Shown in pieces: positions 23,377 to 31,846 of a DNA stretch of 42,649 nucleotides (position 1 is the stretch's first letter; every line of letters starts with the position of its first letter). The translations under genes were made by a program, and so were the position numbers. Source of the stretch: Candidatus Yanofskyibacteriota bacterium (GTDB taxonomy: Bacteria > Patescibacteriota > Minisyncoccia > 2-02-FULL-40-12 > GWA2-44-9). The notes under the pieces are model-generated. The model saw nothing but the letters and a program-made list of their open reading frames with translations, was not told the DNA's origin and did no database searches. The stretch spans positions 1 to 42,649 of the forward strand of contig JACPAB010000005.1 in assembly GCA_016181045.1 (NCBI GenBank), read 5' to 3'.

Positions 23377-24237
23377 CTATGAGAATAAACTCTCCTCCAA
23401 AAAATCCATAAACTCTTTTTTCTTGGAAACTGGGTCACTCCAATATATTTCCTTGCCATTTGAGCCTAGGCTCATTTTACCTTTTTCATCAATGAAAACA
23501 GTTGATTTATGTAGAGTAACGAAGTCTTTGCCTATTGCAGTGGCAAATGTTAGTGGGTCGTGCATCTTTGGCCAGAAACTTGTTTTCTTATTAAATAATT
23601 CTATGTTTTGCACAAGTAATTTATGGACTGGCTCGTTGCTGTCTTTTAATTTTTTAAATATTGGGTTGTCTGGATTTACTTCATACTCTTGCTGAAATGT
23701 TGTCTGCGCCATTATCAGTGAGATATTACAATCTAAGTCATTGATAATATATCTTGCCGCCTCTTTGTCAAGCCGAATATTATGTTCTATCCAGCCCTCT
23801 CGGCGACTATAATTGATTGCGCCACCCATCATATAGATTTCAAATGTATTTACATAATCAGGATAAACCTTGAAAAACTTAGCCAAATTGGTAAAGCCGC
23901 CTATGCCGACATAAGTAATCTTGCCTACAGAGTCAGCCACTTTTTTCATTGAATTTATGTAATCACCACCTGCATCGTTTTTGTGGTCTTTTAGCAACTC
24001 ATCAACAACGAAATTTTTATGATTGCCTAAATCTATACCGCTCACCACCTCAATTCCCTGATTCCCAGTCATCTTAAGGACGTTTCTGGTAAAGGTTGTC
24101 CTTTTATTCAGAACTTCATCTGCCGTTACGATAAGCGCAATTTCTACTTCTGGTGACTTTAGCGCTAACAAAAGAGCGAATAAATCATCTGGGTCATAAC
24201 CGATATCAGTATCAAGAATTATTTTTTTCTTATCCAT
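23377..24237 (-). CDS. Inosine-uridine preferring nucleoside hydrolase family protein
   Basis: 286 residues with the family signature DTDIGYDPDD (calcium-binding Asp cluster, residues 9-18), the central YVGIGGFTNLAKFFK and MMGGAI, and MHDPLTFATA with the C-terminal metal Asp. The enzyme splits ribonucleosides to base and ribose, a salvage reaction that fits a host-dependent organism. The region is AT-rich compared with the cell-division block, suggesting recent transfer. Confidence 0.85.
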   Translation of the reverse strand: MDKKKIILDTDIGYDPDDLFALLLALKSPEVEIALIVTADEVLNKRTTFTRNVLKMTGNQGIEVVSGIDLGNHKNFVVDELLKDHKNDAGGDYINSMKKVADSVGKITYVGIGGFTNLAKFFKVYPDYVNTFEIYMMGGAINYSRREGWIEHNIRLDKEAARYIINDLDCNISLIMAQTTFQQEYEVNPDNPIFKKLKDSNEPVHKLLVQNIELFNKKTSFWPKMHDPLTFATAIGKDFVTLHKSTVFIDEKGKMSLGSNGKEIYWSDPVSKKKEFMDFLEESLFS

Positions 24238-24256
24238 TTTTATATTAGGTTCTAAC

Positions 24257-24508
24257 TTACCAACCCGCTACATTCTTAATTAAATTTAATTTCTTTTCTC
24301 TGCGCCAACTTTTTATCTGTGCCTCTCTCTTTAGAGCTTCGCTCCTTGTTGTAAATTGCTCTGTATATAAAATCTTAACAACTTGCTTTGATCGAGTGTA
24401 GTGTCCGCCAGTTCTTGTTTTATGTTCTTTAAATCGACGAGCTACATCTGTGGTAATACCAGTATAAATACTTTTATCACTACACTCGATAAGATAAATA
24501 AAATACAT
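24257..24508 (-). CDS. GIY-YIG nuclease domain protein (UPF0213 type)
   Basis: The 83-residue single domain begins MYFIYLIECSDKSIYTGITTDVARRFKEHK (YIYLIE...YTG is the GIY-YIG pair) and has the conserved Arg and Glu further on (ARRFKEH, SEALKREAQIKSW). Start at 24508 is chosen since the family begins MYxIYLI; the longer frame runs into a repeat. Function of solo GIY-YIG proteins is unclear. An inverted repeat lies directly upstream. Confidence 0.8.
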   Translation of the reverse strand: MYFIYLIECSDKSIYTGITTDVARRFKEHKTRTGGHYTRSKQVVKILYTEQFTTRSEALKREAQIKSWRREKKLNLIKNVAGW

Positions 24509-24512
24509 GGGC

Positions 24513-24586
24513 TTCGGCAAGCTCAGCTCACTTCGACTCATTCAATACAGAAGGCCTGCACTGAGCGAGCGAAGCGAGTCGAAGTG
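24513..24586. repeat. Inverted-repeat block upstream of GIY-YIG gene
   Basis: CACTTCGACTC (24529-24539) is the exact inverse of 24576-24586. The block opens with TTCGGCAAGCTCA, nearly identical to 8393-8405. No T-run follows. From here to 24702 no gene is seen. Confidence 0.65.
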
Positions 24587-24702
24587 CTGGACACCTCGGT
24601 CTCGGATTTTTGAAAACCTAGACCCCACAAGGGTTTTTGAGGCGTATTTTTAATCTTGATTTTGGCCCTCCTCGAACTGGATCAATTTAGATAAATTAAT
24701 AA

Positions 24703-25404
24703 TTATTTCTTGTATTTTTCTAACTGAAATATTGTTGCGGCTATCTTTTGGATCTTACCAGTCGAGGCAATATATCTCTGCGATTTTTGTTTTGTATTCG
24801 AGCCAAAATGATGAAAGTTTTTATTTACCAAATTAATTCTAATTTCATCTATATCATTGCCGAGACTCTTGTCATATGAGGCACCAACTACTTTTCCCGT
24901 TATGTTCCAGTGGTCACCCCCTTTAGGTCTATGGATATCAACCAACTCGCACTCTAAATGTGCTAAACACTCTTTAATCAAGGGCGGATAAATCTCATAC
25001 TTTGACAACTCAAATGGTTCAAATTTGGTCAGCTTAGCCAGTTCTATTTTATCTCTATAATCATTCCTTTGATACGGCATAGCCACAATATCCATTTTCC
25101 CCAATAAATCCTTGCCTGGTATATTTATTATGAAATAGGGAAATTGTTTGATATTAAAGTATGTATTCATCGCGCCTTTATTTATTGGCCCACCCAAAAC
25201 AGAGTGTTGTTTTATAGCAGCAGAAAAAGTTACGTAGGGCGGCTCGTAACTAGTGTCTAAACAGGTGGCAAAGGGCGCAACTCCGGTAATAAGTTGGTTC
25301 TTAACTTCCCCAATAGTAGTAATGAATACTATTGGGTGTGTGGTCATCAAATGCTTGGTCCAATAAATAGGAGCTTCGATTTTGGATGCTGATTTTTTAT
25401 ACAT
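24703..25404 (-). CDS. Flavin reductase-like (FMN-binding split barrel) protein
   Basis: 233 residues resembling the flavin-reductase-like domain: TTHPIVFITTIGEVKNQLITGVAPFATCLDTSYEPPYVTFSA, NTYFNIKQFPYFIINIPGKDLL and a late HWNITGKVVGASY. These proteins bind FMN and many are flavoenzymes of unknown substrate. The start at 25404 (MYKKSASK) is used because the upstream extension would run into the tRNA-Gln gene. AT-rich like its neighbours. Confidence 0.7.
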   Translation of the reverse strand: MYKKSASKIEAPIYWTKHLMTTHPIVFITTIGEVKNQLITGVAPFATCLDTSYEPPYVTFSAAIKQHSVLGGPINKGAMNTYFNIKQFPYFIINIPGKDLLGKMDIVAMPYQRNDYRDKIELAKLTKFEPFELSKYEIYPPLIKECLAHLECELVDIHRPKGGDHWNITGKVVGASYDKSLGNDIDEIRINLVNKNFHHFGSNTKQKSQRYIASTGKIQKIAATIFQLEKYKK

Positions 25405-25496
25405 AAATATTTTATATTTTTGACCCGTCCTGGTCACTTTAATATTCCCAACCCATGCTGCGGGGCTTAGTATCTTGTTTAAGATTCCAACCAAAG

Positions 25497-25567
25497 CTGC
25501 CAGGCTTGGATTCGAACCAAGATACACGCCTCCAGAGGGCGCGGTCCTACCGTTAGACGACCTGGCA
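25497..25567 (-). tRNA. tRNA-Gln (anticodon CTG)
   Basis: Acceptor TGCCAGG pairs with CCTGGCA; D arm contains GTCTAACGGTAGGAC; anticodon stem GCGCC/GGCGT with loop CTCTGGA gives anticodon CTG; T arm TTGGT-TCGAATC-CAAG is normal. CCA is not encoded. Confidence 0.9.
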
Positions 25568-25583
25568 GCTTTGGCAAGAAAAC

Positions 25584-25826
25584 TTAAATATTTATTATTT
25601 TTTTAAACCCATTTCCTCCTTTTAACTTCTTCAAATAGTTTTCTCTTTTTCTCGCCTCTCCCCTATTATCAAACATCTCTTTCCTGATCAATGTGGGCGG
25701 GGTTCTATTTCTGGTTGAATGAACTTGGCCTTTGTTATGCTTTTCTATTCTTAACTCTAAGTTATTTGTTTGACCTATATAATAACCTCTGTCTTTTAAA
25801 CTCCTCAAAATATATACAAAATACAT
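25584..25826 (-). CDS. GIY-YIG nuclease domain protein (UPF0213 type)
   Basis: 80 residues: MYFVYILRSLKDRGYYIGQTNNLELRIEKHNKGQV with YVYIL and YYIG as the GIY-YIG pair, conserved Arg and the late Glu in RGEARKRENYLKKLKGG. AGGA precedes its ATG. It starts right after a GC-rich triple hairpin and ends 17 nt from tRNA-Gln. It is only distantly similar to the other GIY-YIG protein at 24257. Confidence 0.8.
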   Translation of the reverse strand: MYFVYILRSLKDRGYYIGQTNNLELRIEKHNKGQVHSTRNRTPPTLIRKEMFDNRGEARKRENYLKKLKGGNGFKKIINI

Positions 25827-25836
25827 AATTTTTCCT

Positions 25837-25886
25837 ATCCCGCCTTAGCGGGACCCCGCTGTGGCGGGGCCGTTAGATGACCCCGC
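25837..25886. repeat. GC-rich nested hairpins upstream of GIY-YIG gene
   Basis: Overlapping inverted repeats: TCCCGCC/GGCGGGA type (TCCCGCCTTAGCGGGA), CCCCGCTGTGGCGGGG and GCGGGG/CCCCGC around ATCTAACGG. They stand out in an AT-rich stretch. The outer part resembles the 5' side of the nearby tRNA-Gln (TCATCTAACGG against TCGTCTAACGG), but no tRNA can be completed. Confidence 0.6.
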
Positions 25887-25972
25887 AATAATAGTAAGCT
25901 TTAATTATTTTACAACAAAAAAGGCGTTTTTTCAACGTCGTTCATTCTCGAATCTTAAATCTAAACCTTAAT

Positions 25973-26881
25973 CTATACTTTGAGAAATCTACGAATCGCG
26001 ATAAAACTTGAGGCAACACCGAGAAGGATGCCGACAAAAGCGACCAGAAACACATACTGAAAACCGTTCGAGACAAAGTACCCGATCAAGCTCACACCGG
26101 GCATAAGCGATTCCACTTTTGGAGACATAAAGTACGCCACGGGATAGAAGATAACGATTGTAATTGCCGCGGCCAGGGCTCCGTACAATCCCCCTTCCAC
26201 CAGATACGGCGCTTTAATGTGCCAATTCGAGCCGCCGACCAGGCGCATTATTTCTATCTCCTGTCTCTGGTTATATATCGTGAGGCGGATGGTATTGAAA
26301 GTAACCAGCACCGCCACCACGGCCAGAATCATCGTCGCCAAAAACCCCCAGTTGCGCATGCCGTTGGAAATGCTCTGGACCCTCTTTATGACCTGCTCGT
26401 TCTCGTAGAAATTTATCTTGTCCACCAAACTCCTGAATTTGTTGGCCTCAAGGAATTCGACGATAGACGGGTATTTGGAAGAATCGGTCGCTTTGACGTT
26501 CAGCGATGCCTGAAGGGGATTATCCTCCAGTTCCGCCAATGACTCTTGGATAAGGGCGTCTCCGGCATGCCTTTGTTTGAAGTCCTCGAGGGCCTGGTCG
26601 CGCGAGATGTATTCGACTCGGGCAACAGAGCCGAAATTTTCCAGCTGCTGCCGGACCTCTCTTATTTCCCCTTCCGATGCCTCGTTCTTAAAATAGACGC
26701 TTATGTCCACCTTGTCTTCCAAGCTGCCGATAACAGTCGAGGAAAGAAAGTTGACCACCATCAAACCGGAGAAGAGCATCAGCACGAGAGCCATGACGCC
26801 GGTCGTGCCGAAGCTTAAATACGAATTCCTTTTGAAATTCGTCCACCCCACTTTAAAAACTCTGTTCAAATGCTCTCTCAT
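25973..26881 (-). CDS. ftsX: Cell division protein FtsX
   Basis: 302 residues with the FtsX topology: one N-terminal membrane helix (~24-46), a large outer domain (SSTVIGSLEDKVDISVYFKNEASEGEIREV...), then three helices with the conserved TIRLTIYNQRQEIEIMRLVGGSNWHIKAPYLVEG. With FtsE it controls peptidoglycan hydrolases during division. Its ATG overlaps the FtsE stop (ATGA). Confidence 0.93.
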   Translation of the reverse strand: MREHLNRVFKVGWTNFKRNSYLSFGTTGVMALVLMLFSGLMVVNFLSSTVIGSLEDKVDISVYFKNEASEGEIREVRQQLENFGSVARVEYISRDQALEDFKQRHAGDALIQESLAELEDNPLQASLNVKATDSSKYPSIVEFLEANKFRSLVDKINFYENEQVIKRVQSISNGMRNWGFLATMILAVVAVLVTFNTIRLTIYNQRQEIEIMRLVGGSNWHIKAPYLVEGGLYGALAAAITIVIFYPVAYFMSPKVESLMPGVSLIGYFVSNGFQYVFLVAFVGILLGVASSFIAIRRFLKV

Positions 26882-27561
26882 AATACGTATTTGCCGTTCT
26901 CTACCTGATCCCGGACGACTTTGCCCTTTTCCATGGAAATCACTCTTTTTCCTATCGCGTTGACCACTTCTCTGTTGTGGGTGGCCAGGATAACCGTGGT
27001 TCCCAGCTCGTTTATCTTCGTCAACAACTTTACCACATCGTAGCTGTTGACCATATCCAGGTTGCCGGTCGGTTCGTCGGCCAAAATTATCCTCGGCCGG
27101 TGTATCAGGGCTCGGGCGATGGCCAGGCGCTGCTTCTCCCCTCCCGACATCTGATGAGGAAAGCTGTTAAGCTTATCGTTAAGCCCGACGATGCCCAGCA
27201 CTTTTGGAACATCGTTGCCTATCTCGTGCTCGTCCAGTCCGCAAACCTCCATGGCAAAAGCCACGTTCTCGAATGCAGTTTTATTGGAAAGCAGCTTGAA
27301 GTCCTGGTAGATGGTGCCGATCTTTCTCCTCAAAAGAGGGATGGCCTTGGACGGAAGGTCCACGATATTCACACCATCAATGACAACCTGGCCCTGATAA
27401 GGGAGTATTTCCCTGGTCATGAGGCGCAACAAAGTGGATTTACCGGCCCCCGACGGGCCGACGATAGACACGAACTCGCCGTCTTTGATATGAAGATTAA
27501 CACCGTTCAATACCTCTATCTCATCGTCGTAAATTGTATAAACGTCTTTGAGCTCTATCAA
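26878..27561 (-). CDS. ftsE: Cell division ATP-binding protein FtsE
   Basis: 227 residues, ABC ATPase: Walker [10 protein letters not shown] (35-43), Q-loop QDFKLL, signature [15 protein letters not shown] (138-), Walker B IILADEP (158-164) and switch His in ATHNREV. The start is a TTG codon directly after a repeat block; no in-frame ATG was found upstream. It energises or gates FtsX at the septum. Confidence 0.93.
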   Translation of the reverse strand: MIELKDVYTIYDDEIEVLNGVNLHIKDGEFVSIVGPSGAGKSTLLRLMTREILPYQGQVVIDGVNIVDLPSKAIPLLRRKIGTIYQDFKLLSNKTAFENVAFAMEVCGLDEHEIGNDVPKVLGIVGLNDKLNSFPHQMSGGEKQRLAIARALIHRPRIILADEPTGNLDMVNSYDVVKLLTKINELGTTVILATHNREVVNAIGKRVISMEKGKVVRDQVENGKYVL

Positions 27562-27562
27562 A

Positions 27563-27626
27563 ATAGCGATTAGCGACTAGGTATTAGCGACTAGATAAAT
27601 TCTAGTGGCTATTGGCTAGTAGCTAT
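27563..27626. repeat. TAGCGACTAG direct/inverted repeat block between prfB and ftsE
   Basis: Two direct TTAGCGACTAG copies (27570-27580, 27584-27594) are followed by imperfect inverse copies (CTAGTGGCTATTGGCTAGTAGCTAT, 27602-27626). The right part encodes the last residues of prfB (IATSQ and stop). It could form a long hairpin in RNA; there is no T-run. Confidence 0.6.
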
Positions 27627-28334
27627 AAACTTATCGAGTTCCCCATTAAGAACTCGATCGGGTTGGGATGATTTTACTCCGGTCCTATGGTCTTTAACCA
27701 TTTGATAAGGATTCAAAACATAAGATCTGATCTGGCTTCCCCATTCTATCTCGCGCTTTTCGGATTTCAATTCGGAAAGTTCTTTTATCTTGGCTTCTTC
27801 CATTTTCCGGGCAAGACGGGAAATAAGCACCTGCATGGCTTTTTCTTTATTCCGGCCTTGAGACCTTTCTGACTGGACGGCAACCGCAATGCCGGTGGGA
27901 ATATGGGTTATTCTCACGGCGGTCTCAAGTTTGTTAACATTCTGTCCGCCCGGACCCGATGAGCGAAAAGTGTCTATTCTCAAATCATTCGGATTTATCT
28001 TTAAATCCTTGCTTATTATCTCCGGCAGAACTTCGATCAAAGCAAACGAAGTGTGGCGTAATCCTTTAGCGGAAAAAGGTGAAATTCTTACCAGCCGATG
28101 GACGCCCGATTCTCCTTTCAAAATATCATATGTATTCTCGCCGGTTATTTCGCAAACCGCGTTTTTGATTCCTTTTTGTTCTCCGAATGACTCATTGAGA
28201 ACAGTAAACCCCCAGCTCTTCGACTGGGCATATCGCTGATACATTCTTAAAAGCATTGACGCCCAGTCCTGGGCATCCACGCCTCCGGCTCCCGAATACA
28301 CATATAAAAGAGCTTTGTTGCGTTCGTAATCCAC
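27609..28334 (-). CDS. prfB: Peptide chain release factor 2, lacking domain 1
   Basis: 241 residues against ~365 in typical RF2. It opens where domain 2 of normal RF2 begins (LLYVYSGAGGVDAQDWASMLLRMYQRY). The UGA-recognising SPF tripeptide (85-87, in RISPFSAKGLRHTSFA) and the GGQ loop (129-131, SGPGGQNVNK) are intact. The N-terminal ~110-residue domain is absent. It is not a window artefact: a strong promoter (TTGAAA-17-TATAAT) sits immediately upstream, with the GTG start ~7 nt behind the -10 box, and ftsH diverges beyond. It should release peptides at UAA/UGA codons. Confidence 0.88.
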   Translation of the reverse strand: MDYERNKALLYVYSGAGGVDAQDWASMLLRMYQRYAQSKSWGFTVLNESFGEQKGIKNAVCEITGENTYDILKGESGVHRLVRISPFSAKGLRHTSFALIEVLPEIISKDLKINPNDLRIDTFRSSGPGGQNVNKLETAVRITHIPTGIAVAVQSERSQGRNKEKAMQVLISRLARKMEEAKIKELSELKSEKREIEWGSQIRSYVLNPYQMVKDHRTGVKSSQPDRVLNGELDKFIATSQ

Positions 28335-28340
28335 CTGTCC

Positions 28341-28369
28341 ATTATAACAGCCACGCTTGGCTTTTTCAA
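28341..28369 (-). promoter_or_regulatory. Promoter for prfB
   Basis: TTGAAA (28364-28369), 17-nt spacer, perfect TATAAT (28341-28346) on the minus strand, 7 nt before the GTG start. It fixes the short form of RF2 as the transcribed one. Confidence 0.8.
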
Positions 28370-28421
28370 ATATTTATGGTTAAGTCGTTATAAAGTTGAA
28401 CCTTGATAAATAGGAGATCCT

Positions 28422-30203
28422 GTGAGAAATAACTCCGCCTTAAAAACATATGTTTGGGTATTTTTAGGTTTATTGGCTATCTTTCTACTACTTTATTTGA
28501 ACACTCCATCGCAATACGGCCAAGAGGTTGGTTTCAGCGAATTTATCCGCCAAGCAAACGGGGGTCAGATCGTTAGGGTGACTATTGCCGGAAATAGGAT
28601 CTCGGGTCAAATGGCTTCAGGCAACTGGTTCCAAACATACGCGCCAAACCAATACGAAGGGCTGGCCAATCAACTGATCGCAAAAGGCATGGTGGTCAAT
28701 GCCGAAGAGACGACGGTTAGTCCATGGATAAGTATGCTTTTTTCTTGGGGGCCTATTTTGCTTCTCGTCGGATTCTGGATATTTTTCATGAACCGTATGC
28801 AAAGCGGCGGAAAAAACATGATGTCATTTGGCAAGTCCAAAGTCAAACTTGCTCAAAGCGAAAAGAAAGCAACTTTCAAAGACGTTGCGGGAGTTGAAGA
28901 AGCGAAATCAGAGCTGCAAGAGACGGTTGAATTCTTGAGGGAGCCAGCAAAATTCCAGAAATTAGGAGGACGCCTGCCCAAAGGCGTTCTGTTGGTGGGT
29001 CCGACCGGTACAGGCAAGACCTTGCTCGCCAGAGCGGTCGCCGGCGAGGCGAACGTGCCGTTCTTTTTCATCTCCGGTTCTGACTTCATAGAGATGTTTG
29101 TCGGCGTGGGCGCCTCCAGAGTGAGAGATCTCTTCGAGCAGGGCAAGAAAAACGCGCCCTGCATCATATTCATAGACGAGATAGACGCCGTCGGCCGGCA
29201 CAGAGGCGCAGGCCTTGGCGGCGGACACGACGAAAGAGAACAGACGTTGAATCAGTTATTGATAGAAATGGACGGATTTGAAGGTAATGAAAGTGTTATC
29301 ATCATCGCTGCAACCAATAGGCCTGACATTCTGGATCCTGCCCTGTTAAGACCGGGCCGGTTCGACAGAACAGTGGTGGTAGACAGACCCGACGTAAGAG
29401 GCCGGGAAAATATCCTCAAGATACATACCAAAAAAGTGCCTTTAGCCAAGGAAGTAAATCTGTCCGACATAGCCAAAGGAACACCGGGATTCTGCGGCGC
29501 CGATCTGGCTAATCTGGCCAATGAAGCGGCCATTAATGCCGCAAGATACAATAGGCCGGCAGTTATTCAGCAGGACCTCGAGTTTGCCAAAGATAAAATA
29601 ATAATGGGAAGCGAACGTAAATCGCTTGTTGTTTCCGATGAGGAAAAAAGAACAACCGCTGTTCACGAAGCCGGCCATGCGTTGGTTTCTCTAATAGTGC
29701 CGAAAGCCGATCCGCTCCACAAAGTGACCGTGATACCCAGGGGCATGGCTCTGGGTCTGACCCAACAGCTTCCCGCGGAAGACCGGCATAATTATTCCAA
29801 AGAATACTTGGAGAGCCAACTGGCCATACTAATGGGCGGACGATGCGCCGAAGAGATCATTCTCGGCCAACAGACAACCGGCGCTAAAAATGACATTGAA
29901 AAAGCGACCGAGACCGCTTATCAGATGGTCTGTGAGTGGGGAATGTCCAAACTCGGCCTGTTAAACTTCGTATCCAAGACGGAAAACCCGTTCTTGGGCA
30001 AACAGCTTACTGAAAAATCGTATAACTGCTCTGAAGCAACGGCCCAACAAATAGACCAAGAAATAAAATCGCTGGTCGATAAGGCCTACGAAACAGCCTG
30101 GTCGGCCATTTCAGAACGCAAAGAAGCCGTTGAACGCATGGCCGCGGCGTTGATAGAAAGAGAAGTTCTTGACGGAGAAGAAGTAAAAAAGATGTTGAAT
30201 TAA
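28422..30203 (+). CDS. ftsH: ATP-dependent zinc metalloprotease FtsH
   Basis: 593 residues from a GTG with AGGAG before it. Two membrane helices (~10-26, ~106-123) flank an outer domain; then the AAA module with Walker A GPTGTGKT (193-200), Walker [10 protein letters not shown] (247-255) and the second region of homology ([18 protein letters not shown]), and the M41 protease with HEAGH (415-419). It degrades membrane and regulatory proteins. Complete, ordinary length. Confidence 0.95.
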   Translation: MRNNSALKTYVWVFLGLLAIFLLLYLNTPSQYGQEVGFSEFIRQANGGQIVRVTIAGNRISGQMASGNWFQTYAPNQYEGLANQLIAKGMVVNAEETTVSPWISMLFSWGPILLLVGFWIFFMNRMQSGGKNMMSFGKSKVKLAQSEKKATFKDVAGVEEAKSELQETVEFLREPAKFQKLGGRLPKGVLLVGPTGTGKTLLARAVAGEANVPFFFISGSDFIEMFVGVGASRVRDLFEQGKKNAPCIIFIDEIDAVGRHRGAGLGGGHDEREQTLNQLLIEMDGFEGNESVIIIAATNRPDILDPALLRPGRFDRTVVVDRPDVRGRENILKIHTKKVPLAKEVNLSDIAKGTPGFCGADLANLANEAAINAARYNRPAVIQQDLEFAKDKIIMGSERKSLVVSDEEKRTTAVHEAGHALVSLIVPKADPLHKVTVIPRGMALGLTQQLPAEDRHNYSKEYLESQLAILMGGRCAEEIILGQQTTGAKNDIEKATETAYQMVCEWGMSKLGLLNFVSKTENPFLGKQLTEKSYNCSEATAQQIDQEIKSLVDKAYETAWSAISERKEAVERMAAALIEREVLDGEEVKKMLN

Positions 30204-30224
30204 AGAGTCGCTACGACTCTTTTT
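30202..30224 (+). terminator. Terminator after ftsH
   Basis: AAAGAGTCG/CGACTCTTT stem with a 3-nt CTA loop followed by TTTT, overlapping the stop codon. Confidence 0.85.
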
Positions 30225-30227
30225 AGT

Positions 30228-30301
30228 TGGAGCCGAAGGTGGGAATCGAACCCACGTTTCTGCTTTACGAAAGCAATGTTCTGCCATTGAACTACTTCGG
30301 C
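30228..30301 (-). tRNA. tRNA-Thr (anticodon CGT)
   Basis: Acceptor GCCGAAG/CTTCGGC, anticodon stem TTGCT/AGCAG with loop TTCGTAA (anticodon CGT), T arm GTGGG-TTCGATT-CCCAC. CCA is encoded. Confidence 0.9.
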
Positions 30302-30346
30302 ATGAGCCCTGTATTTTACCAGATTTTGACTATTAGTAAACTAAAT

Positions 30347-30850
30347 TCAGAGCTTTTTTTCTCGATACAAGGTTCTATATCCTTCCGAGTCTTCTTCCCT
30401 CACCACAGTGAAACCAAGTTTTTCATACAATATTTGCGCAGCTGCTTCGTTGGGATCGGTCGTAGTCCATAATTTTAAAACAGTGAATCCTTTTTCCTTG
30501 GCTTTATCTATCGTCCATTCTAAAATCTCCCTTCCGTAGCCTTTCCCTCTGAATTGCGGGTCCACACAGTACCATCCCAGCCAAGCAATATCTTTAGGAT
30601 CAATATCCCTTTGATAAAAACCTGTAACTCCGGCAATTTTATCCGAGGGTTCTCTTGCAATATAATATTCCAGCAAAAGCAGATTATACCCTTCCTGTTT
30701 ATAGAAATCCAAATACTTGCGGGGTTCCAAGCTTGCCCGATAAGCATCTCCGGGCTTTCTTTCTTTTTTGGCATCCTCAGGAAATACAGAATGGGCCAGT
30801 TCAGTGGCTTCTTCGATATTACGTTCGGAAAGCGGTTCGAATTTTAACAT
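30347..30850 (-). CDS. GNAT-family N-acetyltransferase
   Basis: 167 residues with the GNAT fold: VTGFYQRD, LGWYCVDPQFRGKGYGREILEWTIDKAKEKG (acetyl-CoA loop RGKGYG at 101-106), then LWTTTDPNEAAAQILYEKLGFTVV. Substrate unknown. Its ATG lies 1 nt after the tRNA-Gly 3' end, so it is probably translated from a leaderless mRNA freed by tRNA processing. Confidence 0.88.
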   Translation of the reverse strand: MLKFEPLSERNIEEATELAHSVFPEDAKKERKPGDAYRASLEPRKYLDFYKQEGYNLLLLEYYIAREPSDKIAGVTGFYQRDIDPKDIAWLGWYCVDPQFRGKGYGREILEWTIDKAKEKGFTVLKLWTTTDPNEAAAQILYEKLGFTVVREEDSEGYRTLYREKKL

Positions 30851-30851
30851 G

Positions 30852-30922
30852 AGCGGGTGAAGGGAATCGGACCCTCGTCCTTTGCTTGGGAAGCAAATGT
30901 ACTGCCACTATACTACACCCGC
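30852..30922 (-). tRNA. tRNA-Gly (anticodon CCC)
   Basis: Acceptor GCGGGTG/CACCCGC, D arm AGTATAGTGGCAGTAC, anticodon stem TTTGC/GCAAA with loop TTCCCAA (anticodon CCC), T arm GAGGG-TCCGATT-CCCTT. CCA is not encoded; the GNAT start codon follows at once. Confidence 0.9.
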
Positions 30923-30933
30923 GATTTCTACCA

Positions 30934-30977
30934 AGCCGACGCTCCGGTCGGCTCCCCGACAGCATTGCTCGTCGGGG
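30934..30977. repeat. Two adjacent perfect hairpins between tRNA-Gly and the DivIC-like gene
   Basis: AGCCGAC/GTCGGCT (loop 6) is directly followed by CCCCGAC/GTCGGGG (loop 10). No T-run on either side; possibly a repeat element or a processing site for the tRNA precursor. Confidence 0.6.
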
Positions 30978-31020
30978 CTATACGAATCCCGCAATCCGCC
31001 ATATTTTACCACACTTTTCG

Positions 31021-31380
31021 CTAATAACCCAAGATATAATACCACCACCTTTTGTAATTGGGCGCCTCCAGAAGCCAACTGCCGGAGTTCGTTTTTGTTT
31101 TGTTGGAGTCGCGAAAAACGAATACCACCTCCTCGTCGGGTGACTTATAGTTGAGTTTTATCCTGGCCTGCTTCTCCAGGAACCGGGAACTTTTGAAATA
31201 TGCGATGAACTTCTCCAGATAGGTTTTACCCCTCTCGGCTTCTTGTATCTTTTGCTCCACATCCGAGACCGCCTGTTGGAATTCCGCGCGACGGACATTT
31301 AGGCCCAACAGATAAAAAACCAGGCAACCGACCAGAACAATCAGCAAAAGGGAAAACCATTTAGAGTTTAGGGGGGACAT
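31021..31380 (-). CDS. FtsB/DivIC-like septum formation protein
   Basis: 119 residues: short cytoplasmic N-terminus, membrane helix (~8-27, WFSLLLIVLVGCLVFYLLGL), coiled coil (~30-55, RRAEFQQAVSDVEQKIQEAERGKTYLEKFIAYF) and a small distal part with LEKQARIKLNYKSPDEEVVFVF, the FtsB/DivIC signature. It should link early and late septum proteins. It overlaps the upstream PH-domain gene by 20 nt. Confidence 0.85.
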   Translation of the reverse strand: MSPLNSKWFSLLLIVLVGCLVFYLLGLNVRRAEFQQAVSDVEQKIQEAERGKTYLEKFIAYFKSSRFLEKQARIKLNYKSPDEEVVFVFRDSNKTKTNSGSWLLEAPNYKRWWYYILGY

Positions 31381-31846
31381 GATGGGTTCTGGTTTTGTTT
31401 ATTATCTCAACCACTTTTTCGGGATCCGGGATCTTATCGAAGACAATCTTGTTCTCCGATGGCGTACGGATGATCAGATCGCCGTAGTTGTTCACGATCG
31501 AAGCAAGGCCTTTTTTGTTGAATATGATCTCGTGAACATCCTGATACAGTATCTCGGTGACCGTTTTGTTGAAAAGTCCGGCCTGTTCATTCCTGATGAC
31601 ACGCTGATCCGTTATAAACAACACGTCGTTCTTCCAAACGTAAGTCCTATACAAACAGGCCAGCGCCAAAACAAAGACCAGGACGCTGAATGCTTGCCAC
31701 CCATACCCAAAAAAGTTAAATTTAAGGTAGAAAAGGACGAACAAGAACAAAAATATTAAACCCGCCGATAAGAACCAAATGCCGCCCAAGCTCGACTTGT
31801 GGCGGCGGACAACCTCGATAAGTTTCTCGTTTTCTCTTAAAGTCAT
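31361..31846 (-). CDS. Membrane protein with bacterial PH domain
   Basis: 161 residues: two membrane helices (~22-41, ~50-66), then a bacterial PH-like domain (WKNDVLFITDQRVIRNEQAGLFNKTVTEILYQDVHEIIFNKKG...GDLIIRTPSENKIVFDKIPDPEKVVEII). The KNDVLFITDQRVI motif is typical of YdbS-like PH proteins. Function unknown. Its ATG abuts a divergent small ORF head to head (CATATG). Confidence 0.8.
   Translation of the reverse strand: MTLRENEKLIEVVRRHKSSLGGIWFLSAGLIFLFLFVLFYLKFNFFGYGWQAFSVLVFVLALACLYRTYVWKNDVLFITDQRVIRNEQAGLFNKTVTEILYQDVHEIIFNKKGLASIVNNYGDLIIRTPSENKIVFDKIPDPEKVVEIINKTRTHHVPPKL

Noticed and set aside
25837-25886. A second tRNA gene or tRNA pseudogene
   Set aside because: Only ~11 bases resemble the D-arm side of tRNA-Gln; the rest are GC hairpins and no anticodon or T arm can be drawn.
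28335-28421. A frameshifted N-terminal domain of prfB (programmed frameshift or sequencing error)
   Set aside because: Only 87 nt separate prfB from the divergent ftsH, filled by a perfect promoter and the ftsH ribosome site; no room for domain 1.
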